Assembly: GCA_963693365.1 (NCBI GenBank)
Contig: CAVNZM010000002.1
Coordinates: 2,046,001 to 2,110,000, forward strand
Direction of reading: 5' to 3'
Length of the DNA: 64,000 bases
From: Amoebidium appalachense
Taxonomy: Eukaryota; Ichthyosporea
Made by a program: the position numbers and the translations under genes. Below, in pieces: positions 1 to 18,595 of the stretch. The notes beneath the pieces were generated by a model that saw nothing but the letters and a program-made list of their open reading frames with translations, searched no databases and was not told where the DNA came from. Positions within the stretch are counted from its first letter, which is position 1. Every line of letters starts with the position of its first letter.

Positions 1-138
1 CACACAAAACACCACAATCACACTCATAATCGCTAGCCCCCTTCCCTCCCCCCCCCCCCCCCCCTCCTCCCATTCTCCCCTCCCTCCTCCCTCCCCCCTC
101 GCCCCCCCCCCCCCCCCCCCCCCCCCCACACACACACG

Positions 139-171
<33 letters not shown>

Positions 172-176
172 CTCCA
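1..176. repeat. Poly-C tracts followed by (CA)n and poly-A
   Basis: Runs of C with a few T, a short CA array and about 30 A. On the kinase sense strand this is the intron after the seventh exon: a T-run, then GT repeats and G-runs. No coding signal. Confidence 0.9.
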
Positions 177-188
177 AAAACAGGATAC

Positions 189-6270
<6,082 letters not shown>

Positions 6271-6527
6271 CTTCCGATCTTCTCTTTGACAACTGGAAAG
6301 GGGAGATAAAAACGTTGTTAGATGACTTGGAATACCTATTTGTGATTGTGTGCTTGATGGGTAGAATATGTCTATCCAGGCGTTGCCTCTTTTCGATCTA
6401 TAAGGCATTCAAAATCTGGCATGTCAGACTGCAGATGTCTTCTATTTTCATGTGCAGGACCAAAACGTGTGCGCAGCAGATGAATTGGGCAGTCACGAGT
6501 GTGTGTGTTGTGTAGGGGGGGGGGGGG

Positions 6528-6850
<323 letters not shown>

Positions 6851-7455
6851 GCGTGTGTGCTTGCCCTAATCGTTGTGAGGGGTGTTTTTTTTTTGTTTTT
6901 TTTTCCGGTTGGGGGGGTTATGTTTTAAAATTCATAAGCACACGTACATGCAGTTAAAGAGACTTCACACTCCAAGAGCGTGTGACAAGGCTGCTGCGCA
7001 CACACACGTGTGAGTGGGTAGGTGTGCAACGTGGATGATCTATTTACTAAGATGACTACTTCAGTGTACGTTTTGTAGCCTATCCTATTCACACAACAGT
7101 CTCTTCTATCGTCCTGCCAACGTTCAAGTCCAAGGCGCACAGTGTGGTCTTTATGCCCAAAACTCTACACCTACGGACTAGGCTACTTCACATGGACGGT
7201 ACATACACGCTCTGTACGGACTAAAATGTTGGGGTTTCCCTTTGCAATTGCGCCGCTGCGGCGTTTTCTGGTGGCTTTTTTTTCGCTTTACCGTAGGCAA
7301 CAGCGCAATGCGATTGAGCGACGGAGCACCACAAACTGTTTTTGGTGAAAGAACGCTTAAATTGATTCGATTAGAAGAAGCCTCACAATAGCTTTATAGG
7401 GCTAGTTCGAAAAATGATCTCAGCAGCTTTTGATTGGATGTCACGGCACCACAAA

Positions 7456-7996
7456 CAGGGTTCGAAGGACGGTGGAGCCCATTAACGGAAGTCGAAATCC
7501 CGTTTCGGAAAACCTCTTCGAAAACCGGAATGCTCCGTCGGAGCAGGCTCACCAAAAAACGTAATCGTCGCGCATCAGTAAACTAGGGCATGCTTATTTG
7601 TGCCTATATTGCATCAAAATGTAATTATAATGCATACTCAAAAACCCCTGTGGTTATTAGAGGCCTTCCTGGTGTTGGCAGTTGAAGCTTGAAGAAATAA
7701 AAGGGAAATATGAAGAGCATTAATGCACAAATGATATATATACATTTTGTCTCCGTATTTAAAAATTCTGGGGGAGGGGAGGGGAGGGAGGGGGTGGGGG
7801 GGAGAAAATCACGTTGAATGGTTGTGTTTGTCTTTGTGTGTGAGTGAGTATTTTTCTTTGCAATTGTGTGTGTGTGTGGTGGGTATGTATGCACGGTGTG
7901 TGTGTCTGTGTGTATGTGTACAGGTGTGGGTGTGTGTATTTGTGTCAGCGGTAATCGGTGTGTGTGTGTCTATGTTGTGTGCATGTGTGCACATGT

Positions 7997-8055
<59 letters not shown>

Positions 8056-8249
8056 CATGACATTGTGTGCATGTGTGTGTGTGTTTTGTGTCAACGGTTA
8101 TGGTGTGTGTGTATGTATGTACAGTGTGCACCGGTGTATGTATGTGTGTGTGTGTGCAGTGTGGTGTGTATGTATGCAGGGTGTGTGTGTCTGTGTATGT
8201 GTGTGTACATGCCAGTGTGGGTGTGTGTGTTTGTACCAACGGTTTCTTG

Positions 8250-8284
<35 letters not shown>

Positions 8285-8343
8285 GCCACGGGGTGTGTGT
8301 GCGTGCGCCGTGTACAAGGTGTATGTGTGCAGTTTATAAGTGT

Positions 8344-8386
<43 letters not shown>

Positions 8387-9356
8387 CATAGCATGTGATT
8401 GTACAGGGTGGATGCATGTGCACGTTTGTAATACAGTTATCATGATCTGCGATAGACAGTGTGTGCCTGTGCACGTGTACAATGAGCTGGTGTCACGGCT
8501 AGCGCTGTGTATGTATGTGCATGTGTGTCTTTGAACGGAACACAGTGGTGCACAGTGTGTGTATTGCCTGCCATTTAAGACGCGTGCCACTGATCGTGAT
8601 ACACGTGGCACCTGCACCTGGTGGCCGTCGACTCTGAGCATCTAGATCTGAAATGGCGCGGGGGGGGGGGGGGGGGGGGGGAGTACTAATAGGCCTAGGG
8701 AGGGCCGGGGGGGGGGGGGGGGGGGGGGGGAGCTCCGCCTGAGAGGGGGGGGGGGGGGGGGGGGGGGTGAGGCCGGAGCGGCGGTGGGGGAGAAGGAGGG
8801 GCAGCACTGGTGGAGGGAACGGTGGGCAGCGGAGGAGGGAGGAATGGGGTTCCATTTCAAGGCTGGGGGGGGGAAGTTTTGAAGTGGAGGCCGGCCTATA
8901 TATACATGCGCAGGCATATGCATTGTATGTTCATGTGGCCATTGCATGGCTATGATGCATATGTGGTGTCACGGCTGTGTGTGTGTGAATGTATGTGTGT
9001 GTGTCTGTGTGTGTGTGTGTGCGTGTGTGTGTGCGTGGGTCACCCGTGTGCATAAATGTGTTTGGTGTGACAACATGTACATGTGCTAGGCTGGCGCTGT
9101 AGTCAGGGTCTGCCATTGAAGATTCTACAGGGACAGGGAGACACGTACGTACGTGTGCAGTTTGTGTGGGTGGTGTATGCCCCGTGTGTGATGAGACCTG
9201 CGAAGTCATGAGAAGCTTCCCCCCGGGGGCCGGGCGGGGGGGGGGGGGGGGGGGGGGGGAAGGGCTCTCGGGCGTTCCGATTCGGCCGGGACGATTTTCG
9301 GAACTGTGTTTTCAAATATCGGAAATTCCGATTTTTTTTCGTAACTTCGAACCCTG
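7456..9356. mobile_element. Short non-autonomous hAT-like element (1,901 bp)
   Basis: Termini are CAGGGTTCGAAG at the left and CTTCGAACCCTG at the right, a 12-bp perfect inverted repeat of the CAGNG type usual for hAT transposons. The flanks are ACCACAAA and ACCTCAAA, an 8-bp target duplication with one mismatch, also the hAT length. The first ~310 bp match, inverted, 37,235-37,541, and the right ~1.2 kb match, inverted, 16,947-18,159. It therefore shares both ends with the 20.6-kb segment and behaves as its internally deleted relative. The interior is GT-rich sequence and G-tracts (8,661-8,767), with no transposase. Assignment to hAT rests on ends and duplication length only. Confidence 0.85.
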
Positions 9357-10755
9357 ACCTCAAACTCTGAAAGAATGTACTGAGTTCAAAGTGCTTCCGG
9401 CCAAAACTCAACAAAAGCCAACAACAAACGAAACAGCTCGCTGGAGTCGGGTGTTTCACGAACAACCAACTTCCTAGTATAGTACTACAACAGTACACAG
9501 TATTGTGACGGCGGCTACCGTTCCTAATCCCCGTGTTGACCGTGTTTTCCTGCTAGGTTGAAGGAGATGGTTTTTCCTTTCCTTCTCCCGCCCTCCCCCA
9601 ACTCGCCGACCTTACACCATGGCTGTCCTCTCCTCTCGCTTAAGTATACTTCGAGGTGATAAGGAGACAGAAGACACACCACAGAAGGCCCTTGTTTAGA
9701 CACAACGAGCTAATAACACACCACGTGAAAAACACAGACTCAACCCGGCAAACACATAGAGGACACTTACGTGCGCATGTGCCTGCACACGCCAACATTT
9801 GAAGGCAAGGGAGAGGGAATGGGCAAAGGGTAGGGAGAGTGATAGTCAAGACTAGAGAGAACCTAGAGGAGCATATGGGGAGGGAGGTAGGAAGGGAGGG
9901 ATATAGGGGCAAAAAAAAACTTTAGAGCTAAACACACGAGCACACAACTAACAGGAGAATTGAAGGGGAGATGAGAGATGTGAGAGAGACATGGAGAGCA
10001 AGGCGAGAACCTTCTCGACGAAGGAGGAGATAGAGACAGGGACGGTAGTAGGGAGACTTGCTTGCCGAAATCCAGCTTGGGCTGCAAAACATGAGCCCGA
10101 GTAACTTTCCCTGCTCATGGATAGAGCATCACGTGTAATAGAGCTGATTTCAGCATTCAACAAGCACCACATCGGTAATCGAGTCATGCATATACATCAT
10201 TTCAATTTATATATATATATATATAAGCTAATATTTTAATGGTTGTGGTCAGCGGGATAGTCGCCATTGAACCTAATTAGCCCTCCATCTATCTGGTTCT
10301 ACTACTGTTTTATATATATTAGCCGAACTATGTGTGCATACCTTCACCAACACGACGATCGACAATTCACCGTGACGACCGTTCCTAACTCTGCCAATGA
10401 ATTAACGTTTCAAATTTTGCAAACAGGGAATAGCGTAATGGTCTATAATTGAAAAGGAGGTGCAAGGCCCTCGTGTCATTATTAAGTTCGTGTGTTGTCC
10501 CAGAAACTCAACGCCAAGTCAAACGTGTATGCTAACATTACATTACCCGCTCCATCACACCTTCGGACAAAAACCTAACAACGGACAGTGCAAATACTCA
10601 CAAATGCTTTAAAAATTCGGAAAAAGAAAAATGCATAATTGCTTTCTGCCACCGGTGACTCCCCACCTTGCCCTCCGAAGGCCCTATATGGGCCCCGAAC
10701 AGTCAAATACCGACACGCACATCTTTACATCCGACGTGCATACCGGCTTGTGAAG
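9357..10755. other. Intergenic, no gene recognised
   Basis: Ordinary complexity with no convincing ORF or exon. A TA dinucleotide run sits near 10,210-10,224. The right edge is the 3' flank of the zinc-finger gene. Confidence 0.6.
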
Positions 10756-11637
10756 TTAAACTGCCTTCGCTAGCAGCTCCTCGCGCTCATTCTTGTATTC
10801 TTCCGCTATGTCCGTCTTTAACAGCACGTTGATGCCTGTAATTCCGTGCTCCTGCGTGGTGTGAGTTTTGAACTGGTAGAACCGATGGAAAGAAGCACGG
10901 CAGTCCGGAAACGGACAATGGTACATGTCCTTTGACCCGCATGCAATGAGCGGGTTGCTCTTTGTGCTCGTCAGTCTGAGCTTGTGGATAGTTTCTGGGC
11001 TCTGGTTCCCCAGGGATGCCTGCTCTGAACTTGTGCTTGACAGGCCTCCCTCGCTCTCCGTCTCTGCTTCCTCTGGGTAGTTCATGTACAGGGCGCTTGA
11101 ATGACGACGATGTGCTGAGTGGGTGGGTTGTTTTTGTCCCTCCGGCTGAGCTTTCACCTGTGCAAACTTGGGTGATGACCCGTTGCTGTGGGTGGCAACG
11201 ATGTTTTTTGGCACCTCTGATGTGTTGGCAGAATCAGTGGAACGAGAAGAAACGGTGCTATGAAGAGTGATTGTATCGTCGCCTTGGGCTGTGAGGTACG
11301 GGGCCGGCAAGGATGAGAACTGCTTGCAGTCGAGAAACTTGTCCGTGCTACCATACTTTGAGAACAGCACATCTAACCTGCCCGTGCTGGAAAGGTCACT
11401 CTGTGGATCGTCGGCCGTAGGCATGCGAAAACTGTACAGACGGCGCAAGGTACCAACCTGCACAGATATCTCTGGTTTGCCTGTCGAGTCACCGTGTACG
11501 TGTGCGTGTGCCGTGTGCCGCGAGCTTTCACTACCCTCTTTCCCAAGAGAAAAACGTCTTAGCTTCTCCGACATGCTCGCACGGCGTTTGGGGGCCGCCT
11601 TTTCATTGCCCTCAAACGGCTTTGTGCCCGTTACCAT
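10756..11637 (-). CDS. Single C2H2 zinc-finger protein, function unknown
   Basis: An uninterrupted 293-residue frame from ATG at 11,637 to TAA at 10,756. The frame stays open upstream to 11,652 without another ATG, and an acceptor-like AG just before the ATG means a 5' exon is possible. The N-terminal two thirds are Ser/Thr-rich with basic patches (PKRRASMSEKLRRFSLG resembles kinase-site sequence). One C2H2 finger lies near residue 250: CPFPDC, a 12-residue loop, then H-x4-H, preceded by KDMYH. The tail is acidic and helical (AEEYKNEREELLAKA). A single finger plus long disordered regions suggests a nucleic-acid or protein-binding regulator. It lies outside the recognised transposons and has mixed codon use with no repeats, so I treat it as a host gene. 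Confidence 0.7.
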   Translation of the reverse strand: MVTGTKPFEGNEKAAPKRRASMSEKLRRFSLGKEGSESSRHTAHAHVHGDSTGKPEISVQVGTLRRLYSFRMPTADDPQSDLSSTGRLDVLFSKYGSTDKFLDCKQFSSLPAPYLTAQGDDTITLHSTVSSRSTDSANTSEVPKNIVATHSNGSSPKFAQVKAQPEGQKQPTHSAHRRHSSALYMNYPEEAETESEGGLSSTSSEQASLGNQSPETIHKLRLTSTKSNPLIACGSKDMYHCPFPDCRASFHRFYQFKTHTTQEHGITGINVLLKTDIAEEYKNEREELLAKAV

Positions 11638-11652
11638 TTTCTGTGTTGTCAC

Positions 11653-13336
11653 CCGGGGTGACGAGGCATCTGACTACGCGTGTGGGTGTCACTAGAGCTT
11701 CTACAGTGCATAGGCAGGCATAATAATCTAGCTTAGTAGGCTAAACAATCTAGTAGCTTAGTACAAAACATGAAAAGACCTGATATGTAAGTGTAGTGTG
11801 ACGCCCACACAGCTCGAACAAACTGGAACTTGAAAAGATGAACACTGATGAGAGAGAGTCTGCGCTGTGGGAGGGAAAAGGCATCATCTTTAGATGTCAA
11901 TAGATGGTCCTCCCGTTTAGTGTTGACCTAAAATCTGATTGGCTGTAGGGGAAACGTAAAGTGAACAGCGAATGAAACGGGATGCGCTTCACACCAATCG
12001 GAAATGCTTACAAGAATGATTGGTCAGGGTTAGGCTGGATAGCACAAGTACTGAGTACTTGTGACAAGGTCTGATATCAACTGATTGAGAAAGCTGATGA
12101 ATATTTGCCCTTTTCACGCAGCACAAACAGGAAAAAATATATAATAAAACAAATAAAAACATATAAATACATAACACTACGTTTTACGACACTTTTCTCT
12201 TATTGCGGCTCATTTAAAATGGCCGGTATTCAAAGTTGGCTTTCGACCAACCATCAGCGTGAGCCATTTTATTGTAAAACCCATATATGGTCTGTGTATA
12301 CTCAGAAGTGACCAATAGGAGCCCACGTCACGATCAGAGGTGACACGGACGGAGGGGTGCGTGCAGGGGTGCGTGCATCGTGCAATTTTTGTTGCACCGT
12401 CCACGTGGTACCAACCAGCTATTTCACGTGCATTGGCCGTCCAAAACACTGTGTCTGAGAGACTGAAACAGTTACCAGCTTTGCAGCCTGCAAATTGCGT
12501 ACTAAAAATATGGTGAATGCACAAAGATATGCGCAATACTGCAGGAAACGTGCATGCTGCAAGTGGACAAATTCCGAGTTCACAACTTGATGGTGGGAGC
12601 GGCCATGGCTTGCCAAAAGGTATGGTGCCCCAAGCCTACCGGCCTCCAAGAAATAAAAAATAAAAAAAAATACTTCCCACCGGCCGATTTCAATTTTTTT
12701 TGGATGGATCGAACGCCCCTACTGTATAGCTTTACGAGACCTGTCGAATGGCGTGTCTAACCCACTGAAACCGCCAATCTGACAGGGCCTCCGACCCGAC
12801 CCGGCCCGACCTGATCACGTCATCAAGCCGGCCCGACTCGGGCCGAATCGGGTCGGCCCGGGCCGATTCGGGTCACGCTCCGGGCTGCCCGCGGCCGCAA
12901 AGCTCTGTAGTTGGACGTGTGCACACGTGCACCTTACCCACCACGTTTATTAGGTTACAGATATAGCTATGGAACCATACACCCTGTGTGGCTTCGTCCT
13001 TTAATGCACAAATGCTTACATGTGACGTGCGGGTTTGCCAAGTTGCCAGAATGCGACCTTTTTAAATTTGCATGAGAATTTTGAACTTCATTGGTTTTCC
13101 ACTTCATTCACCATAGAGCCCGGGCTGCCCTTGGGTTTTTTGGACCCAGCAATGACACTGTCATACTGGGACTTGGTTACTTGCGAAAAAACAATAAATC
13201 TTGTCGCTCCACAGAGACGCCATGTCGCCAGAATCTTCACTCTTTGGGTAGAAGATGCCGTGTGTTAGGTAGCTGTCGGGTTTGGTGCGAACATCCACCA
13301 TGTCTGAAGGGCCTTCTATGCGCCCAGACATCTTTA
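11653..13336. other. Intergenic with a GGCCCGACCC-rich patch
   Basis: Mostly AT-balanced DNA without a supported gene. At about 12,787-12,880 there is a patch of degenerate CCCGACCCGGCCCGACC / CGGGTCGG units that also occurs at about 30,545-30,660. TTA at 13,334-13,336 is the target duplication of the adjoining Harbinger. Confidence 0.6.
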
Positions 13337-13905
13337 GGGCCTGTTTGGCAACCCGGGTTTAGGGTCCTAAATCCGGATTACGGGCGATTTTGGGTTTAGC
13401 GCTAAATCCAAATCTCAAAATCCAGCCGCTGCCAAACAGACGGCCAGATCCGGTCACGTAAATCTGGGTTTCAAACCCCTCGGACATGGCCGTAATCTGG
13501 ATTCCACTAATCCACCTCGGGAGGTGGATTAGCGCGAAATCCTTTCAGGTCCTGAATGTCCGACCCAATGAATGTTCATTTTATGGAACTATATATGGTG
13601 TCCTTTTGCACCAATCGTCGATAGTTTGAAGTGGCCAAAAAAGGATTGTTGAAAGGGCGCCAATTTCTTTCTTTTTTTTGTTATGGTGTGGGCGGGGGGA
13701 TAGTGCAAGAAACATCTTTTACGTGTAGAAGTGAGTATGATGTAGTGATCACCGTTTGAAATCATTGTTTTGGTGTTCGGCCTCGCCGCCTGGTGCAGCA
13801 TTAGTAGGAATACAAAAGTACTCAGAATGACCTTTGCAACATCATGTGCAGAAAGGTGTGTGTGTGTGCAGTTTTTTTCTTTTCTTTTACCTACTATCCT
13901 TCTTT

Positions 13906-13942
<37 letters not shown>

Positions 13943-14934
13943 GGGGACGGGACGGACACATGTCACTGCACGATTCAGTGCTCATTTACTATTCACCAGG
14001 CACCCTGTGGTCTGCTCGTGTAGTCAACCCACATAGCTGCAGCAATTTGATCTCTTCTGGCATCTGCCTCTGCCTCGTCTTCTTGTTGGTTTTGGTTGCC
14101 CCTGCCTAACACAGAGTTAAAAAACATCAAGGCCTTTACATCAAGCATACAGTCTTATAAATCATCCCCCTACCCACCCCCTCCTTTCCCCTGGTTCCCC
14201 ACACACACCAACAACGCTGCCGCCGCTCAGAGGCACACTCCATCCCAACTCGAGCAATATCAGTCACACCACAAAAACCACATCAAAAAAACGTGCAGAC
14301 GCACACTCCAACCCATCTTGACCCGTTGCCCACCACAAAACCAGAGAACAAAATAAAAACAAAAATAACTGAAAAACTGGTAGAGGAAGAGAAACAAAAC
14401 CAAATGCAACCAAAGACTTACCACGTGTAGGCAAGTTGTGCTGCTCTTCGTCTGAGTAGTGGCCATGCTCCTCCGCGTTGTGCTTTTTTATAAAGTTCAT
14501 AAGTAGAAAGCACACAAGAATGATCTTCGAGAGCATCTTAGGACAGTAGTTGGTGGCTTTCTGGAGTATCTGAAAGCGGTTATTCAGCATACCATAGAAC
14601 CGCTCAATGACCACCCGCGCCTTGGCATGCCTCAGGTTGAATAACTCCTTCGCATTCTGAGGACTAGAACACGACACATGAATAGACAACACCAGACACT
14701 TCAACATCAATATGACAGTGTGTGTGTGCGCGTGGCTGTTTGTGTGTGTGCATGTTCGTTTAGTGTGTGCACGCGGGCATGACCCGTGCGGGCACACGCG
14801 GACGCATGTGCGTGTGCGTATTTGTACACGTGAGTCTGTGTAGGTGTTTGTGCATGCGCGCACGACCTTCAGGTTGGATGTGTAAACTATCTATCTCTCT
14901 TTTTCTCTCCCTATCCACTCTCTCTGTGCATGTG

Positions 14935-15015
<81 letters not shown>

Positions 15016-16477
15016 AACAAAAGGAAACAGGAAAAGCACACTTTTTTACAGATGTAGGGAGGGAGTGATGGGTCGAGGGGCCTTCTTTTTTTGGGGGAGG
15101 GGGGAGGGGGGGGAGGGGGGGGGGGGGGGGGGGGGGCTAAATACGCCATTGCTCCCGTCCCGTACTCCTTCAGATGATAGCGGACTCCTCTGTAGGGTGC
15201 CAAAATTTCGTTTGTGTTCGGGTAGCCCTGGTCACCCAGGTAAACTTTCCCCGTCGGCACACGTAAATTTTGTGGAGGGGGCTGCTCGAGGGCACAGTTC
15301 AACACTGTGCTGTCTGCACCACATCCCTCCCCACCGGGCAAACAATATGTGGAATATGCTTCCCAGTCGCATGCACCCAATACATTTTGTGCTGTGAAAC
15401 CTTTCCTGCACCGATACCGATCAGCAGCCTCCGGTTTGACCTTGCACGGAACAAGAGTGCCATCAACTGCCCCGAGAACAATACGGAAGTAAGGCCAAAA
15501 CTCAGGGTTTTCACGCACCCAACTAGGCACCATATATGACTCATCGGGTTGAATCATGTATTCTTCCCCGAGAGCAGCAAGCGTGGCATCGATGCCTTCT
15601 CGAAAACGCCTGCAGCACACAATGATGTCTGATTATTTTCCACATTCCTACATATAAGCTTCATTGAAAACAACAGCAAAACCTTGAGACAGTGCACGCG
15701 CACGTGCACCCTGGACAGTGGAACACAACCCATAATGATTCGGAGCATTGTTGTTTAACAAGCACAGACAAATGCTGCAAACACACAGCCAATAACATAA
15801 TTCAACAGGGCAGGAGTCATAGCACTACATACCGGCTCACGGTCTCGGTGCTGTGTTGGAAACGTTCGGCAACGTTCCTGACTGCAACACCCTGCCCAAG
15901 GGTATACAGCATCATGCAGGTAACTTCCTGAGCGTCCATGTTATCACTCTCTTCAATGAATGGAACCAACTTCTCAATTAACTCCCTTGCAACATATGGA
16001 CTCACGCGTAGGACATCGTTCACCCTTGTCTCGTGAGCTGTGCCAAGCAGTTCTTGCACATACTCTCTACCACTGAGCGGGGAAGTACGACAGGGCTCTT
16101 TGAGCTCTGGGCTATAGGTCAAGGCTGCAATCGCAGCCAAAACGGCTGTGTTCCGGGCTGCATACATGGTGAGTGTCTCAAATAAAACCGTATACAACTC
16201 AGCACTTTCGTGGTTTATTACTGCTTATCACTATGGTGTATATGTGTAGCGGGTCTGCAATTGCAAGTCACCGACCGGTGATGAACAGCGTGACAGCTGC
16301 AGAGCAAATCTAACCCAAAATCGTACGTGGGCTGTTTGGCATCCATGGGTTATCTACCCGGCTTAACCCAGGTTTCGGCTGAGATCCGGATTCTGTAGCA
16401 TAATCTGGATCTCGATTTTGATATCCAGATATCCCCCGAAATCCAGATTACACTAACCCGCGTTGCCAAACAGGCCC
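13337..16477 (-). mobile_element. PIF/Harbinger transposon, apparently intact (3,141 bp)
   Basis: Ends are GGGCCTGTTTGGCAAC and its exact complement GTTGCCAAACAGGCCC, 16-bp perfect terminal inverted repeats, flanked by TTA on both sides, the 3-bp TWA duplication typical of Harbinger. Subterminal DNA carries repeated AAATCCGGATT-like motifs and a palindrome centred on ACCTCGGGAGGT near 13,518. It encodes one spliced transposase on the minus strand. No second Myb-like gene, usual for Harbinger, fits inside. Confidence 0.95.
13993..16167 (-). CDS. Harbinger DDE transposase, four exons, 384 aa
   Basis: Exons 16167-15833, 15609-15145, 14663-14422 and 14105-13993 join in phase with GT/AG introns and no stop until TGA at 13,993. 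The N-terminal exon (MYAARNTAVLAAIAAL to FQHSTETVSR) resembles the DNA-binding helical domain of the family. Exon 2 holds GAVDGTLVP, GGEGCGADSTVL and LGDQGYPNTNEILAPYRG; exon 3 holds HAKARVVIERFYGML with the terminal Glu; exon 4 ends in AAAMWVDY, a family-like tail. These are the DDE_Tnp_4 landmarks. The third intron (before exon 3 in sense) holds a (GT)n array (14,934-15,012) and a C-run on the sense strand just after the donor. All catalytic landmarks are present, so the element may be active or recently active. Confidence 0.93.
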
Positions 16478-16492
16478 TTAGTTTGTACACAT

Positions 16493-16586
16493 GCAACAAG
16501 AACTGTTGACGTCTGCTGTGTGTTCTTCTTTTGAACGGTGCAACAAGAACTGTTGACGTCTGCTGTGTGTTCTTCTTTTGAACGGT
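16493..16586. repeat. Two tandem copies of a 47-bp unit
   Basis: A unit beginning gcaacaagaactgttgacgt is repeated immediately and perfectly, just right of the Harbinger target site. Confidence 0.93.
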
Positions 16587-16833
16587 GGTGTGCGGTTTCT
16601 CTGTGCCTTGCTCACCGGGCCGGCAGCGGGGGGTGCGGCATGCCAGGAGCTACTACTAGAGAGAAGGGGGGGTATGATTGGGGCCGGGGAGGGAGAATTC
16701 AAAAATTGCCCGCTCCTGATATGGTATTTGGGCCATTTTTCAGCTATGTATAGACCGGTTTAGTAACCGCCGCGCCTGATTAGGGAAAAGATAAAAATAG
16801 ATTTCGGCTCGCGCGCACGTGTGCATCATCAGA

Positions 16834-16946
16834 GGGCCTGTTTGGCAACGCGGAGTTAGCGGCGCCGGCCATACTCCGGAGTAAGATCGATTTTGGAGTT
16901 AGGGCTAAAGCGGAATTTCTGAATCCGCGGATGCCAAACAGACGGC
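16834..16946. mobile_element. Left piece of a degraded Harbinger element
   Basis: Begins GGGCCTGTTTGGCAAC like the intact element, continues with CGGAGTTA/CTCCGGAGT subterminal motifs, and ends GCCAAACAGACGGC, where the intact copy also reads GCCAAACAGACGGCC. The sequence expected next resumes at 37,550. The element was split by the 20.6-kb insertion. Confidence 0.88.
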
Positions 16947-17042
16947 CAGGGTTCGAAGTTACGAAAAACAAAATCGGAATTTCCGATATTTGAAAACACA
17001 CAGTTCCGAAAATCGTCCCGGCCGAATCGGAACGCCCGAAAG

Positions 17043-17087
<45 letters not shown>

Positions 17088-18044
17088 CCCCCGGGGGGAA
17101 GCTTCTCATGACTTCGCAGGTCTCATCATACACGGGGCATACACCACCCACACAAGCGCTGCACACGTACGTACGCGTCTCCCTGTCCCTGTAGAATGTT
17201 CAATGGCAGACCCTGACTGCAGCGCCAGCCTAGCACATGTATGTACATGTTGTCACACCAAACTGATTTATGCACACACCCACGCGCGCGCACACACACA
17301 CACACCCATACACACACACACACATTCACACACACACAGCCATGACACCAAATATGCATCATAGCCATGCATGGCCACATGAACATACAATGCATATGCC
17401 TGCGCATGTATATATAGGCCGGCCTCCACTTCAAAACTTCCCCCCCCCCAGCCTTGAAATGGAACCCCATTCCCCCCTCCTCCGCTGCCCACCGTTCCCT
17501 CCACCAGTGCTGCCCCTCCTTCTCCCCCCACCGCCGCTCCGGCCTCACCCCTCACCCCCCCCCCCCCTTCCCCCCCCCCCTCTCAGGCGGATCCCGGGAT
17601 CCCCCCCTACTACTAGTACCCCTCCCCCCCCCCCCCCCTTCCCCCCCCAGGAAGGCCCTAAACATGGAATGGATCTAGATGCTCAGAGTCGACGGCCACC
17701 AGGTGCAGGTGCCACGTGTATCACGATCAGTGGCACGCGTCTTAAATGGCAGGCAATACACACACTGTGCACCACTGTGTTCCGTTCAAAAACACACATG
17801 CACATACATACACAGCCGTGACACCACACATGTGACAGCTAGGCTAGTACACGTGCACAGGCACATACTATCTCAGATCATGATAACTGTATTACAAACG
17901 TGCACATGCATACACCCTGTACAATCACATGCTATGCACCCACGTGCACACACATGTACACACAAACAAACACACACACACACACACACACACTTACACT
18001 GCACACACACACCATTTACACGGCGCACGCACACACACCCCGTG

Positions 18045-18086
<42 letters not shown>

Positions 18087-18159
18087 GAAACCGTTGGTAC
18101 AAACACCCACACCCACACTGGCATGTACACACACATACACAGACACACACACCCTGCAT
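16947..18159. repeat. Long terminal arm shared with the short hAT-like element
   Basis: Inverted copy of roughly 8,165-9,356. Shared landmarks include the C/G-homopolymer, the segment around CATGGCCACATGAACATACA, and CA-rich DNA ending at CACCCTGCAT. Homology stops exactly where an LTR-like sequence begins (18,160). Small substitutions and different homopolymer lengths make a simple assembly duplicate unlikely. Confidence 0.88.
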
Positions 18160-18595
18160 TGTTGTTTTGTGTGGGTAAACGGGAAAGCAGAGTGCACAGA
18201 TGGGTGTTATGTTATACACAACACAGAGACACACGGGAGAAACACAACCGGAGAGGTGGAACGATTACTGGGGCCATAAGAAAATGATTCGACTGCTTCA
18301 TATTTATTTCAAGATGAAGTCTTTTTTATACTTGGGAATGTGAAATCGATAAACCAATCAAAAGAACGAAAACTCTATTTTCCAATCAGAAAGACGAAAC
18401 TATGAGTGTAAAATATATCGATCGAAATGTCTGTCGACACATAGAAGATAAAACGCAATCCTCTAATGAAAGTAATATTCTAATAAAAGCACGGAAACAT
18501 TTAACAAAATGAAACCACTTATGTAACTATTAGTTCACATCATACATTTATACATGTTCTTAACATAACACATCTAAATATAAGTATTCCTAATA
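18160..18595 (-). repeat. LTR-like sequence of a Copia-type element (left copy)
   Basis: Starts TGTTGTTTTG and ends CCTAATA, colinear with 22,442-22,831 but clearly diverged (shared blocks such as GCAGAGTGCACAGA and TTCCTAA). Read on the minus strand the start is TATTAGG rather than TGTTAGG, so one terminal base has decayed. Confidence 0.6.

Noticed and set aside
7456-18159. Inverted repeat as an assembly artefact or inverted duplication of one locus
   Set aside because: The copies differ in homopolymer lengths and substitutions, have separate target duplications, and homology ends at transposon termini rather than at arbitrary points.
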